Notes: generated by a model from the sequence alone, not told the origin. Numbered from the stretch's first letter, positions 25,510 through 34,861 are shown. The stretch is 64,000 bases of DNA from Haloechinothrix halophila YIM 93223 (GCF_000504245.1 NZ_KI632509.1:3081751-3145750); one strand, 5' to 3'. Numbers and translations: made by a program.

Positions 25510-25824
25510 ATGGCAACGGACGTCGATCGACTGTGTCAGGCCCTGTCCAACGCCGACTATCCCGCGGAGAAGAACGATCTGGTGCAGACCGCGCTGCGAG
25601 CCGGGGCGGACGCCGAGACGGTGAGCGCGCTGGAAGCGATACCGCCGGTCACCTACGGCAGCGAGATCGAAGTGCTCAGCGCGGTTCCACTCGAGTCGAA
25701 GCAGGCCGAGGCGGACCGGGCGGCGCATCGCAAGCTGCACACCAAGCCTGGACTTTCCGAACAGGACAAGGACATCCCCGAGCATCCGATCCGCGGCGAG
25801 CTGGACGACAACCGGTCGAGCTGA
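25510..25824 (+). CDS. DUF2795 domain protein
   Basis: This 104-aa protein has the DUF2795 pattern: LCQALSNADYPAEKNDLVQTALRAGADAETVSALEAIPPVTYGSEIEVLSAV, a small helical domain common in actinobacteria. It is followed by a charged, disordered tail (about 65-104). The family function is unknown. The ATG at 25510 follows GGAGG. It may be cotranscribed with the ATPase (92-bp gap). Its stop codon abuts the stop of a minus-strand clp remnant. Confidence 0.8.
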   Translation: MATDVDRLCQALSNADYPAEKNDLVQTALRAGADAETVSALEAIPPVTYGSEIEVLSAVPLESKQAEADRAAHRKLHTKPGLSEQDKDIPEHPIRGELDDNRSS

Positions 25825-26100
25825 CTACACCGTCTCGAACCTCAGCGCATCGTCGGCGACGCTGACCCGGACCTTCGCGCCGGAGTGGACGGTGCCGTCC
25901 AGCAGCAGCCGGGATAGCTCGTTGCCCACCTCACGCTGGATCGTGCGCCGCGGTGGACGGGCCCGAACTCCGGCTGATAGCCCGCGCTGGCGAGCCAGTT
26001 GATCGCCTCGGCGTCGAACTCAACGTCGACACCCTGGGCGTGCGCCCGACGCTTGGTGTCCTCGAGCAGCAGCTCGGTGATCTCACGGTGTAACCGGTGT
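25825..26100 (-). pseudogene. Truncated, frameshifted clp (Hsp100 ATPase) C-terminal remnant
   Basis: The minus strand encodes the end of a ClpC/ClpB-type chaperone: REITELLLEDTKRRAHAQG, then INWLASAGYQPEFG, a single missing G near 25957, then ARPPRRTIQREVGNELSRLLL and a tail ending at a TAG at 25825-25827. This is the D2-small (C-terminal) domain only; both AAA+ modules are missing, and the sequence stops where the SDR gene begins on the other strand. The frameshift restores perfectly to the family motif EFGARPLRRTIQREV, which supports decay of a real gene. Confidence 0.8.
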
Positions 26101-26122
26101 CGTCGATGGGTACCACTTCGGT

Positions 26123-26950
26123 ATGGCTACGCCAGCACCACTTCCGCAGGACCTACCAGGCCGCCCCCGGCGCGCCATCGTCACCGGTGCCGACTCCGGC
26201 ATTGGCAGAGCGACCGCGGTCACGCTGGCCGGCGGCGGTGTCGATGTCGGCATCACCTACCACCGCGACGCCGATGGCGCCGAACAGACCGCTCGTGAGG
26301 CGAGTGAGCAGGGAGTCAGCGCCGTGGTCGAGCCGATGGACCTGACCGACCTGCCCACCGCGGCCAGTGCCATCGACGCGCTGGCCGACAAGCTCGGCGG
26401 ACTGGACATGCTGGTCAACAACGCGGGAACGATCACGAGCGAGCGTGCGCTCGACACGGACTTCGACCGCTGGCGGCAGGTGCTCGGCGTCGACCTCGAT
26501 GGTTCATTTCTGTGCGCGCAACGCGCGGCACGGCACATGATCGAGAACGGCAATGGTGGCCGGATCATCAACATCACCAGCGTGCACGAACACCAGCCAC
26601 GCGTCGGGTTCGCGGCCTACTGCGCGGCGAAGGCCGGGTTGGGTGCGCTGACCAAGGTGCTCGCGCTCGAACTGGCCGAACACGGCATCACGGTGAACTC
26701 CATCGCTCCTGGCGAGATTTCGACACCGATGACCGGCCAGGACGACGTCGATCCGCGCGAGCAGCGGCGTCCCGGTGTGCCACTGGGCCGAACAGGTGAC
26801 GCGCACGAGGTCGCGGCGGCGGTGTCGTTCCTCGCCACTCCCGCGGCCTCCTACATCACCGGGACATCGTTGCCGGTCGACGGCGGCGTGACGCTCATGG
26901 GTGTCGAAGCGGGGCTGCGCCTCGGCGGGGACGACTGGCGCACGGCGTGA
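26123..26950 (+). CDS. Short-chain dehydrogenase/reductase (SDR)
   Basis: This 275-aa classical/extended-N-terminus SDR oxidises or reduces an alcohol/carbonyl with NAD(P). The cofactor motif is VTGADSGIGRATA (about 19-31), NNAGTI follows the fourth strand, and the catalytic residues are Ser in NITSVHEH with YCAAK. The C-terminus has the usual SYITGTSLPVDGG. The substrate cannot be told; relatives are often annotated as glucose 1-dehydrogenase or 3-oxoacyl-ACP reductase. The start ATG lies within the region where the clp remnant was cut. A strong terminator follows. Confidence 0.9.
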   Translation: MATPAPLPQDLPGRPRRAIVTGADSGIGRATAVTLAGGGVDVGITYHRDADGAEQTAREASEQGVSAVVEPMDLTDLPTAASAIDALADKLGGLDMLVNNAGTITSERALDTDFDRWRQVLGVDLDGSFLCAQRAARHMIENGNGGRIINITSVHEHQPRVGFAAYCAAKAGLGALTKVLALELAEHGITVNSIAPGEISTPMTGQDDVDPREQRRPGVPLGRTGDAHEVAAAVSFLATPAASYITGTSLPVDGGVTLMGVEAGLRLGGDDWRTA

Positions 26951-26985
26951 GGTGGGCCTGCGGAAATCGGGGGCAGGCCCACCTC
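26949..26985 (+). terminator. Terminator after the SDR gene
   Basis: The 12-bp perfectly complementary arms 26949-26960 and 26974-26985 begin at the SDR stop codon and enclose a 13-nt loop. Confidence 0.85.
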
Positions 26986-27256
26986 CATCCCATCACGGCG
27001 AGTCAGCCGCGGGAGCTGCCCGCGTCGATCAGGCCAGCGGGTACCCACGGTCCGTGACGATGCACCCGATCGACCGTAGCGATAATCCCAGGTCAGGCCG
27101 CCGCCGAACGACCAGGATCACCCGCAAGGCTGCCCGGTATGCCCCTATTGGTATGGAATCGCCAACAACAACGCGCAGAGGTTGAAAGACCCACTCAACT
27201 ACGGCAGGCTAGCCATACTTGGGGATGTCGATCGAGCTGGCCGTAAGGAGCTACCG
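26986..27256. other. 271-bp noncoding region before the STAS gene
   Basis: It probably contains the STAS gene promoter. A small inverted repeat GTTGA-N9-TCAAC lies at about 27181-27199. No gene or named RNA motif was seen. Confidence 0.3.
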
Positions 27257-27607
27257 ATGCAGCAGCTCTCGTTCAAGCGGACCACGGTCGGCCCTGGGCA
27301 TACGGTGGTCCTCGCGGTATCCGGCGAGATTGACCTTGTCACCGCCGACGAGTTCGAGACACAGCTGAAATCGGTGCTGTGCCCGCCGAACGAGGTCGTC
27401 ATCCTCGATATGTCCGACGTCAAGTTCTTCAGCTCTGCTGGCCTGTCGGTCCTGCTCGCCAGCGCGGAGTCGGCTGAGTCAAGTGGCATCACCTTCCGCC
27501 TGGTCACGACCGAACGAGTGGTGCTCCGGCCGCTGGAGATCACCGGCATCAGCGGCTCGTTCACCGTCTTCGACTCCATCGACGAGGCGGTCACCAGCAC
27601 GCAGTGA
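27257..27607 (+). CDS. STAS-domain anti-sigma-factor antagonist
   Basis: This 116-aa single STAS-domain protein is of the SpoIIAA/RsbV type; such proteins bind an anti-sigma kinase and free a sigma factor when unphosphorylated. The pattern VVLAVSGEIDLVTADEFE and the phosphoacceptor region VVILDMSDVKFFSSAGLSVLL are clear, with Ser in FFSSAG as the probable phosphorylation site. The ATG is preceded by TAAGGAG. It is an orphan with no kinase or sigma gene nearby; a second STAS gene lies 2 kb downstream. Confidence 0.92.
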   Translation: MQQLSFKRTTVGPGHTVVLAVSGEIDLVTADEFETQLKSVLCPPNEVVILDMSDVKFFSSAGLSVLLASAESAESSGITFRLVTTERVVLRPLEITGISGSFTVFDSIDEAVTSTQ

Positions 27608-27671
27608 CCATCGGGCGCGCGGGCTTACCTCAGCCAGTGACCGGCTCGGCGGCGTCGCGGGATCCCGGCCA

Positions 27672-29459
27672 TCACCGGCTCGGCAGGAACTCTTGGGCCT
27701 TGGTCTTCAGTCCCTGAGTGACCATGCGCCACGCGTTCGGCTCGCCGCGCAGTACCGCCTCCGTCGTCGACTTGATCTGCTCGAACGTGGCGTGCGGCGG
27801 GATCGGCGGCACCTCGGGGTCGCACCGGACGTCGAGCAGCGCGGGCCGGGGCGCGGCGAGTGCGGTGTCCCAGGCGTCACCCAGCTCGGCTGGATCCTCA
27901 ATCGACAGCGACGTGAACCGCAGTTGCTCGGCGAACTCCGCGTAGGAGACGTCCGGGATGTCCTGTGACTGCTCGAACTTCGGCGCGCCGCCCATGGCGC
28001 GCAGCTCCCAGGTGACCTGGTTGAGGTCGTTGTTGTGGAACACGCACACCACCAGCCTCGGGTCCTGCCACAGCCGCCAGTAGCGCGCGATCGTGATTAG
28101 CTCCGCCATGCCGTTCATCTGCATCGCACCATCGCCCACCAGCGCGATGGCGGGCCGGTCGGGGTGGGCGAACTTCGCGCCGATCGCGTACGGCACAGCC
28201 GGGCCCATCGTCGCCAGCGTGCCGGACAACGAGCCACGCATCCTGCCGTGGAACCGCAGCAGCCTGGCGTACCAGTTGGTCGATGACCCGGAATCGGCGG
28301 TGATCATCGCGTCCGCTGGCACTCGTTGGGACAGCTCGTGCACCACTCGCATGGGATTCACCGGGTCGGCGTCCAGCATCGCCTGTTGTGTCATCGTCTC
28401 GCGCCAGGAGGCCACAGTGGACTCGATCGACTCCCGCCAGCCGCGGTCGTCCTTGCGGTCCAGATGGGCCAGCAACGCGCGGAGCGTCCCCTTCGCCTCG
28501 CCGACCAAATTGACCTCGGTCGGGTACCGCATCCCGATCTGAGCGGGGTCGATGTCGATCTCCACCGCGCGGGCTTGGTCCAGTTCGGGCAGGAACTGCA
28601 CGTACGGGAAGCTGGAGCCGACGATCAACAGGGTGTCGCAATCCCGCATCAGCTCGTAGCTCGGCCGGGTGCCCAGCAGTCCGATCGCGCCCGTGACGTA
28701 CTCGAGGTCGTCCGGGAGGACGTCCATGCCGAGCAGCGCCTTGGCGACCCCGGCGCCGGTGATGTCAGCGACCTGCCGCACCTCCTCGGCTGCGTTGCGC
28801 GCGCCCTGCCCGACCAGAATCGCCAGCCGCTCGCCCGCGTTGATGACATCGGCCGCCCGTGCGACCTCGTCCTCAGGCGGAATCGACACCGAGTGCGACA
28901 ACCCCGTATCACTCGACGGCACGTGCTTGAACTCGTGCCGTGGCGGGGAATACTCCTCTTCCTGCACGTCCGACGGGATGATCACCGCGGTGGGCGCGCG
29001 GCGTGCCTTGGCGATCCGGATGGCGCGGTCCAGCGCGTTCGGGAGCTGTTCGGAGACGTTGACCTCGACCACGTATTCCGAGGCGACGTCCTTGTAGAGC
29101 GCCTGCAGATCGATCTCCTGCTGGAACGTGCCGCCCATCGCGCTACGTGCGGTCTGGCCGACGATCGCGACCACAGGCACGTGATCCAGCTTGGCGTCGT
29201 ATAGGCCGTTGAGCAGGTGCACCGCGCCCGGCCCCGATGTCGCCATGCAGACGCCGACGTCGCCACTGAACTTGGCGTAGCCGACCGCCTGGAACGCCGA
29301 CATCTCCTCGTGCCGGGATTGCACGAAGCGCGGGTCGTTCCCAGCTGTGTCGAACGCGGCCACGAGCCCGTTGATGCCGTCACCGGGATAGGCGAACACC
29401 TGCCGCACGCCCCACTCGCGAAGCCTGCGGAGCACCGAATCGGCAACCGTCTCGGACAT
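27672..29459 (-). CDS. Thiamine-diphosphate enzyme, PoxB / acetolactate synthase-like
   Basis: This 595-aa ThDP-dependent enzyme has the three-domain POX/ALS layout. The N-terminal Pyr domain has YPGDGINGLVAAF and the cofactor-activating Glu in SRHEEMSAFQAVGYA. A central Rossmann-type domain follows. The C-terminal PP domain has the Mg/ThDP motif VGDGAMQMNGMAELI with FHNNDLNQV. It most resembles pyruvate oxidase/dehydrogenase (PoxB)-type proteins, which would decarboxylate pyruvate to acetate or acetyl-phosphate, but acetolactate-type chemistry is not excluded. The ATG at 29459 has an AAGGAGG ribosome binding site 5 nt upstream, which settles the start. Single gene. Confidence 0.88.
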   Translation of the reverse strand: MSETVADSVLRRLREWGVRQVFAYPGDGINGLVAAFDTAGNDPRFVQSRHEEMSAFQAVGYAKFSGDVGVCMATSGPGAVHLLNGLYDAKLDHVPVVAIVGQTARSAMGGTFQQEIDLQALYKDVASEYVVEVNVSEQLPNALDRAIRIAKARRAPTAVIIPSDVQEEEYSPPRHEFKHVPSSDTGLSHSVSIPPEDEVARAADVINAGERLAILVGQGARNAAEEVRQVADITGAGVAKALLGMDVLPDDLEYVTGAIGLLGTRPSYELMRDCDTLLIVGSSFPYVQFLPELDQARAVEIDIDPAQIGMRYPTEVNLVGEAKGTLRALLAHLDRKDDRGWRESIESTVASWRETMTQQAMLDADPVNPMRVVHELSQRVPADAMITADSGSSTNWYARLLRFHGRMRGSLSGTLATMGPAVPYAIGAKFAHPDRPAIALVGDGAMQMNGMAELITIARYWRLWQDPRLVVCVFHNNDLNQVTWELRAMGGAPKFEQSQDIPDVSYAEFAEQLRFTSLSIEDPAELGDAWDTALAAPRPALLDVRCDPEVPPIPPHATFEQIKSTTEAVLRGEPNAWRMVTQGLKTKAQEFLPSR

Positions 29460-29731
29460 GCTTCCTCCTTGCCAGGGCCGGGGGTCTGGGTCCCGGCTAC
29501 CCGCTTCCGGTGTGCCCGAACCAGCAGCGCGAGCCATTGCTGTCCGCCCCGCCACGATCCGGCTGCCGGAGCGGCGGCTGTCACACGCGGGCCGGTGCAC
29601 CTCATCGGGTCAACTGTTCCTCGTATATCGCCACTAATCCGACATACCTCCGAGATCGCGTTGTTACCCGCGAGGCCCGTGTCTACTGTCGACGTCAGGA
29701 CCGGATACGCCTATGCAAGGAGGCGAGATCG

Positions 29732-30136
29732 ATGACGCCTATCGATTACGGAATGTCTCCGCACACCGGGTCCATCGAGGTCGTGAAGCGTCAGCTCGAC
29801 TCCGGCGCCATCCTCGTGACGGCCGCCGGCGAGATCGATTCCCACACCCATGCCGACCTGAAAACAGCCCTGGTCGATGCCCTCACGCCGCCAGCGCCCG
29901 CGGTGCTGATCGCTGATCTCAGCGACGTGTCGTTCTTCGACAGCAGCGGTGTCGCCACCATGGTGGACACACACCAGCGTGCGCAGGCGGCCGGAACCGA
30001 TTTCCGCATCGTGTGTCACCAGCGTGCGGTACGTCGGCCACTGACGATCACCAGCGTCGACCGCTACCTCAACCTCTACGACGCTCGAGAGTCGGCGTAT
30101 CACCAGCCGAACTCGTTACCGCTCACTTCCCCGTAG
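29732..30136 (+). CDS. STAS-domain anti-sigma-factor antagonist
   Basis: This 134-aa STAS protein has GAILVTAAGEIDSHTHADLK and the phosphoacceptor loop VLIADLSDVSFFDSSGVATMV, with Ser in DSSG as the likely phosphorylated residue. A short disordered tail follows. The ATG is preceded by a strong AAGGAGG. It resembles the STAS gene at 27257 in domain but is clearly distinct in sequence. The ThDP enzyme gene between them is on the other strand, so the two are not cotranscribed. Confidence 0.9.
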   Translation: MTPIDYGMSPHTGSIEVVKRQLDSGAILVTAAGEIDSHTHADLKTALVDALTPPAPAVLIADLSDVSFFDSSGVATMVDTHQRAQAAGTDFRIVCHQRAVRRPLTITSVDRYLNLYDARESAYHQPNSLPLTSP

Positions 30137-30362
30137 CGGCCGTCAGCGCGTCAAAGCCGCGGCAGGCGGCGAGCGTGCGCATTGTCCGACTTCCCTTCGT
30201 ATGGCCCGACTTCGCCAGGCTCTTTGCGCGCTATACGGGACACAGAGACACTAATCGGGCACCCGATCCGCAATTTTCCTGGCGAAGCCGGTACGACCAC
30301 CCTGGATTGTCGGCGCAGGCCGTTACCTTCGGACAATCACACCGGCTGCTCACGGGGGAATC

Positions 30363-31298
30363 ATGAAGGCAGGTCCGTTCACCCGCGCCCAGGCTCTCGC
30401 CGCGGGGCACTCGCCGACGCGGATTCGTCGACTCCTGACGGACGCCACCTGGGTGGCCGTACGCCATGGCGTCTATGTGCCGGCGTCAACGCTGGCCGCA
30501 GTGGCCAACGACCCACAACGCAAGCACGCACTGGAAGTGTCAGCGCTGTTGCTTGCGCTGGGCCGCGGCGCCGTCGGCGCGGGTCCGTCAGCCGCCCAGA
30601 TACTCGGGCTCGACACCCTCGACGAACCTGCCGAGCTTGCTGTCCTGGTCAACGGGCGAGCCATGCGCGGCGAGCGCCGCGACGGCTACGTCATTCGGCG
30701 TGCGACGCTGCCCGATGAACATCGAACCACTCGCCATGGCGTACCGATCACGACCGCCGCGCGGACTATCGTGGACCTCGCACGCGAGTGGCCGCTCGTT
30801 AACGCGGTAGTAGCAACCGACTCGACGTTACGCACCGCTCGTACATCGTTGCCTGAACTGCACACGGTACTGGCTGACTGCGCAGGGTGGCCTGGCATAC
30901 AACACGCGGCCCGCGTGGTCGACCTTGCCGATCCGGACTGCGAGTCGGCGCTGGAGGCCATATCTCGCGTCGCGATCCACACCGAGGGCCTCCCCGCGCC
31001 ACGTACCCAAGCCGTCATCAGCGATGCCAACGGTCCGTTCGCCCGCGTGGACTTCCTCTGGGAACACGCGCGCGTCATTGGCGAGGCGGATGGCCTCGCG
31101 AAGTACGAATCAGACGGACGGCGCAACGTCCGTGACATCGTCCGCGCGGAGAAGCGCCGCGAGGAGCGGCTCGTCGACGCGGGATACGAGGTGGTGCGTT
31201 GGGGATGGGAGGACGCCCGGAATCCGCAGCGGCTCGCACACCGCCTGCGCGGGGCGTTCACCAGAGGCTGCCATCGCCAGCGAGGACGGGCGGCGTGA
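30363..31298 (+). CDS. AbiEi-like antitoxin-domain / DUF559-like protein (orphan)
   Basis: This 311-aa protein starts with an AbiEi-type winged helix (about 5-50: TRAQALAAGHSPTRIRRLLTDATWVAVRHGVYVP) and ends in a nuclease-like DUF559/Vsr-like region (about 210-300: ARVDFLWEHARVIGEADGLAKYES, then RREERLVDAGYEVVRWGWED). Such proteins are numerous in actinomycetes, usually without the AbiEii toxin, and that partner is also absent here. The PD-(D/E)xK-like residues (D in ARVDFLW, E in GEADG, then YEVVRW) could be catalytic. A weak GGGG precedes the ATG. Function unknown. Confidence 0.72.
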   Translation: MKAGPFTRAQALAAGHSPTRIRRLLTDATWVAVRHGVYVPASTLAAVANDPQRKHALEVSALLLALGRGAVGAGPSAAQILGLDTLDEPAELAVLVNGRAMRGERRDGYVIRRATLPDEHRTTRHGVPITTAARTIVDLAREWPLVNAVVATDSTLRTARTSLPELHTVLADCAGWPGIQHAARVVDLADPDCESALEAISRVAIHTEGLPAPRTQAVISDANGPFARVDFLWEHARVIGEADGLAKYESDGRRNVRDIVRAEKRREERLVDAGYEVVRWGWEDARNPQRLAHRLRGAFTRGCHRQRGRAA

Positions 31299-31376
31299 CT
31301 TCGCCGGGCACATGTTCCCATGAAACGGACAAAAACCAACGAATCCGGCCCCGATTACGCACTATGACCGGCGAAG
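31299..31376. repeat. Inverted repeat with 60-nt spacer containing TTTTGTCCGTTT
   Basis: The perfect 9-bp arms CTTCGCCGG/CCGGCGAAG (31299-31307, 31368-31376) flank a 60-nt spacer just behind the AbiEi-like gene. On the minus strand the spacer contains TTTTGTCCGTTT, a 12-mer shared with the loop core of the 83-bp element at 36831, but at a different offset. It may be a terminator, a distant relative of that element, or chance. Confidence 0.35.
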
Positions 31377-31417
31377 CCACAATAGTCCCGGCGAACCGTC
31401 TCCTACGCCCGGCGGGC

Positions 31418-33829
31418 CTATGCCTTCCGGAAGGCGTCGTCGCCCCGCTCGGCCATCGCGAAGCGACGTCGAACCTGCTCCGGCTGCCTGCGTGTGGGCG
31501 CGCGACCAGCAGGCTGGACGGGCCGTGGCAGCGACGGTGCTGCCGGGATCGGCATGGTGACGCCGTCCTGTCCCACGGTGACCGCGTCGTCGAAGTGGTG
31601 GATGCGCAACGACCGGCCACCGAGGAGACGATAGGTAGCCTCCGCTTCGCGCACCTCGACCAAGAGATGCGCGCGCCGGAAGCACATGCGAAAGGCGATG
31701 CGATCAAGTTCCGGCGGTAGCTGGGGCCTGAACCGGAGCTCCCCGCCGCGGTTGCGCATCCCGCCGAATCCCGCGACCACAGCGACCCACGCGCTCGCCA
31801 GCGACCCCATGTGCAATCCGTTGCGGACGTTGTGATGCAGGTCGTGCAGATCGATGAAAGCAGCCTCGGCCAGGTAGTCGTAGGCCAGCTCCAGATGCCC
31901 CACCTCGGCCGCCAGTACCGCCTGGGTTCCCGCGGACAACGAAGAGTCACGCACGGTACGCGCCTCGTAGTAGTCGAAGTTGCGCACCTTTTGCTCGTGG
32001 CTGAAGGCGTCTCCTCGCATGTGCATGGCCAGGACGAGGTCGGCCTGTTTGACCACCTGCTTGCGGTACAGGTCGAAGTACGGGTAATTCAGCAGCAATG
32101 GATAGTGATCGGCAGGAGTGCCCTCGAAGTCCCACTCCGCATACCGAGTGAAGCTCTCCGACTGGGGATGCACCCCCAGCCGGTCGTCATAGGGGACCAT
32201 CATCGCGTCCGCCGCGGCGCGCCACGCCGACGTCTCGGAACCATCCACCCCGAACTGGGCAGCGACGTCGGGATGCCGGTCACAGGCATCGGCGGCTCCG
32301 GCCAAGTTCTGCTGGGCCATCAGATTGGTGTAGACGTTGTCGTCGCTCACAGCGGAATACTCGTCAGGGCCGGTGACGCCGTCGATCCGGAACTCGCCGG
32401 TCGATTCGTGGTGACCGAGCGACAGCCACAATCGCGCCGTCTCCACCAGGAGCTCTACACCGTAGTGCTGCTCGAAGTCGGTGTCCGCGGTGGCGTTGAC
32501 GTACCGGATGACGGCATCCGCGATCGCGGCCCCAACGTGGAACGCGGCCGTACCCGCTGGCCAGTACGCGGAGCACTCAGCGCCGTTGATGGATCGCCAC
32601 GGGAACGCCGCACCGCGCAGACCGAGCTGCCGTGCCCGCGCTCGTGCCTTGTCCAGAGTGGTGTGCCGCCATCCCAGCGCATCACGGGCCGAACCCGGCA
32701 GCGTGTAGGTCAGCATCTGCAGCACGAACGCCTCGGTGTCCCAGAACGCATGCCCGTCGTAGCCAGGCCCGGTGAGTCCCTTGCCGGCAATGGCCCTGCT
32801 CTCACCGCGGGCGCCGGCCTGCAGAACATGGAACAGTGCGAATCGAAGGGCCTGCTGCAGCTCGGGATCGCCGTCGATCTCGATGTCGGCCGAGGCCCAG
32901 AAATCATCGAGAAAGCCTCGCTGCTCGGCCAGCAAGCCATCCCACCCGGTCTGCGCCGCGCCCGCCAGCGCCGCCTCGACTTGTGCCCGCAACGCGGGAG
33001 CCGACCGCTCGGATGACCAGCCGTAACCGAGGAACTTCGTGATCGTGAACGACTCGCCGAGTGGCACGTCCACCGCTGCCGTCAGCCGGGCCAGGTCCTC
33101 TTCGGCCACGATGGTGGTCTCGAGCGAATCGGGTGCGTCGATCTCGTGGTCCATGGCGGCCGCCATCCGCAGCCCCGACATGGCGGTTCGATGCACCAGC
33201 GCCGCCCGATGGTTCATCGACGCCGCGAACTCGGCCACCAGCGGCTCCTCCAGCGCGACAGCCACCCGCGGATCCCCCGACTCGGGCTCGATCGGCTCGT
33301 TGGCGAGCAAGTCGGACTGCACGACGAGCTGGATGTCGTTGTCCAGCGGCTCGATCTGGTACCGGATAGCCGCCACCGCGCGCTGTGTGAAGGACACCAG
33401 GCGCTCGGTACGGATGCGGACGCGACGTCCGGTTGGCGAGTGCCATTCGGTAGTACGACGCAAGGTCCCGGCGCGAAAGTCGAGCACCCGCTCGTGCGAG
33501 ACGGTCTCGCCATAACGCACGTCGAGCGGTTCGTCCTGCACGAGGACGCGAATGATCTTGCCGTCCGTCACGTTGACAACCGTCTGGCCGGATTCGGGGT
33601 AGCCGTAGCCTCCCTCGGCATAGGGCAATGGATGTTCTTCGTAGAACCCGTTCAGATAGGTACCCGGCAGGCCTCGAGGCTCGCCCTCCTCGAGCGTTCC
33701 CCGCATGCCGATGTGGCCATTGGACAGTGCGAACGTCGACTCCGTCCGCTCCAGTTGCGAGACGTCGAGGCCGCGCCACCGCAGCTCCCACGGATGGCAC
33801 ACGTAGCCCTGATCAGGTGTCGTCTGCAT
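31418..33829 (-). CDS. Glycoside hydrolase family 65 disaccharide phosphorylase-like
   Basis: This 803-aa GH65 enzyme has the N-terminal beta-sandwich (about 1-270), helical linker, (alpha/alpha)6 barrel (about 320-690) and C-terminal beta-sheet domain. The general acid is Glu490 in TGPDEYSA, and the phosphate-contact region KQADLVLAMH is present. Relatives phosphorolyse alpha-linked disaccharides (maltose, trehalose, kojibiose) to beta-glucose 1-phosphate. The gene follows the HAD mutase gene with a one-base TGATG overlap. The pair corresponds in order and type to mycobacterial Rv3400-Rv3401. The linkage specificity cannot be read from the sequence. The C-terminal ~35 residues are basic and disordered. 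Confidence 0.9.
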   Translation of the reverse strand: MQTTPDQGYVCHPWELRWRGLDVSQLERTESTFALSNGHIGMRGTLEEGEPRGLPGTYLNGFYEEHPLPYAEGGYGYPESGQTVVNVTDGKIIRVLVQDEPLDVRYGETVSHERVLDFRAGTLRRTTEWHSPTGRRVRIRTERLVSFTQRAVAAIRYQIEPLDNDIQLVVQSDLLANEPIEPESGDPRVAVALEEPLVAEFAASMNHRAALVHRTAMSGLRMAAAMDHEIDAPDSLETTIVAEEDLARLTAAVDVPLGESFTITKFLGYGWSSERSAPALRAQVEAALAGAAQTGWDGLLAEQRGFLDDFWASADIEIDGDPELQQALRFALFHVLQAGARGESRAIAGKGLTGPGYDGHAFWDTEAFVLQMLTYTLPGSARDALGWRHTTLDKARARARQLGLRGAAFPWRSINGAECSAYWPAGTAAFHVGAAIADAVIRYVNATADTDFEQHYGVELLVETARLWLSLGHHESTGEFRIDGVTGPDEYSAVSDDNVYTNLMAQQNLAGAADACDRHPDVAAQFGVDGSETSAWRAAADAMMVPYDDRLGVHPQSESFTRYAEWDFEGTPADHYPLLLNYPYFDLYRKQVVKQADLVLAMHMRGDAFSHEQKVRNFDYYEARTVRDSSLSAGTQAVLAAEVGHLELAYDYLAEAAFIDLHDLHHNVRNGLHMGSLASAWVAVVAGFGGMRNRGGELRFRPQLPPELDRIAFRMCFRRAHLLVEVREAEATYRLLGGRSLRIHHFDDAVTVGQDGVTMPIPAAPSLPRPVQPAGRAPTRRQPEQVRRRFAMAERGDDAFRKA

Positions 33830-34557
33830 CAGTCCTCCAGCAGGTCGGCGAGGTCCGCAACGACCACATCGGCACCCCGCGCTCGCAGCGCCGCTGCCTG
33901 GCCTGTCCGGTCGACCCCGACCACGTAGCCGAATCCACCTGCCCTCCCAGCAGCCACGCCTGCCTGCGCGTCCTCGAACACGGCGGCGTGCTCGGGAGCC
34001 ACACCCAGTTCATTCGCGGCCGCCAGAAACGCATCCGGTGCGGGCTTGCCGCGCAGTCCGTCACGGCGGATCACCACGCCATCCACCCTGGCCTGGACGA
34101 ACGGTGTCAGCCCAGTCGCGTCGAGCATCGTGGCACCATTGGCCGACGAGGTCACCACGGCGATGGCGAGGCCAGCGCTCCGCGCCGCTTCAAGGAATCG
34201 GACAGATCCGGGGTACGGTTCGACCCCCTCCTCGGCGATGATGCGGTGCAGCAACTCGTTCTTCCGATTGCCGACGCCGTTGATCGTCTTGGCGCCGGGC
34301 GGGTCGTCATGGTGTCCGTTCGGCAGCTCGATTCCCCTGGACGCAAGGAATTCCCGCACCCCATCGGCACGCGTCCTGCCGTCGACGTGGGCGGCGTAGT
34401 CCTGCTCGGTGAAGGGCTCGAACTTCGGGCCGCTGTATTCGAGGAGGAAGTCGTCGAAGGTACGCCGCCACGCCAGCCGATGCAGACGCACTGTCGACGT
34501 CAGCACGCCGTCCAGGTCGAAGAGGCACGCTCGGACGGTCTCGGGCAAGCCGATCAT
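33829..34557 (-). CDS. Beta-phosphoglucomutase-like HAD phosphatase/mutase
   Basis: This 242-aa HAD superfamily protein is of the beta-phosphoglucomutase group: motif [11 protein letters not shown] (nucleophile Asp about 14, acid Asp about 16), a cap domain, motif [10 protein letters not shown], the motif III Lys in [11 protein letters not shown], and motif [17 protein letters not shown]. It should convert beta-glucose 1-phosphate, the product of the adjacent GH65 phosphorylase, to glucose 6-phosphate. It is the first gene of a two-gene operon and overlaps the GH65 start by one base. The start ATG is well placed, but the ribosome binding site is weak. Confidence 0.9.
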   Translation of the reverse strand: MIGLPETVRACLFDLDGVLTSTVRLHRLAWRRTFDDFLLEYSGPKFEPFTEQDYAAHVDGRTRADGVREFLASRGIELPNGHHDDPPGAKTINGVGNRKNELLHRIIAEEGVEPYPGSVRFLEAARSAGLAIAVVTSSANGATMLDATGLTPFVQARVDGVVIRRDGLRGKPAPDAFLAAANELGVAPEHAAVFEDAQAGVAAGRAGGFGYVVGVDRTGQAAALRARGADVVVADLADLLED

Positions 34558-34861
34558 GTCTGCTCACGGTACTGTGATCGGCCCTGTGACGCAGTCCGCG
34601 AGACGTAGCCAGGCGAGCGCGTGCCTCGACGCCGATTCGCCAGGGTGCCTCGATGCCACCCGTACGGCGCAGTTCTAGCCCGCAGATTTAACCGATTCAG
34701 TATCACCTCACCCCTGAACGGGTTTGCCGCTGACGACCGCGGTGGTACTCGTCAATACGGAAGGCCCACGCGAACCGAGCCGAACGCGAGAACCGCTCAT
34801 CAGGCTCATCGAGGGCATCCGGACAACCCGCCTGCCGCCCGTGGTTTCCGGAAGGAGCACG
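34558..34861. other. 304-bp divergent intergenic region
   Basis: It lies between the HAD/GH65 operon (minus) and the DUF3040 gene (plus), so it should hold both promoters. A small AT-richer block lies around 34684-34710. No gene or repeat was recognised. Confidence 0.3.

Noticed and set aside
30363-31298. Complete AbiE abortive-infection system
   Set aside because: Only an AbiEi-like protein exists; no AbiEii nucleotidyltransferase is adjacent on either side.
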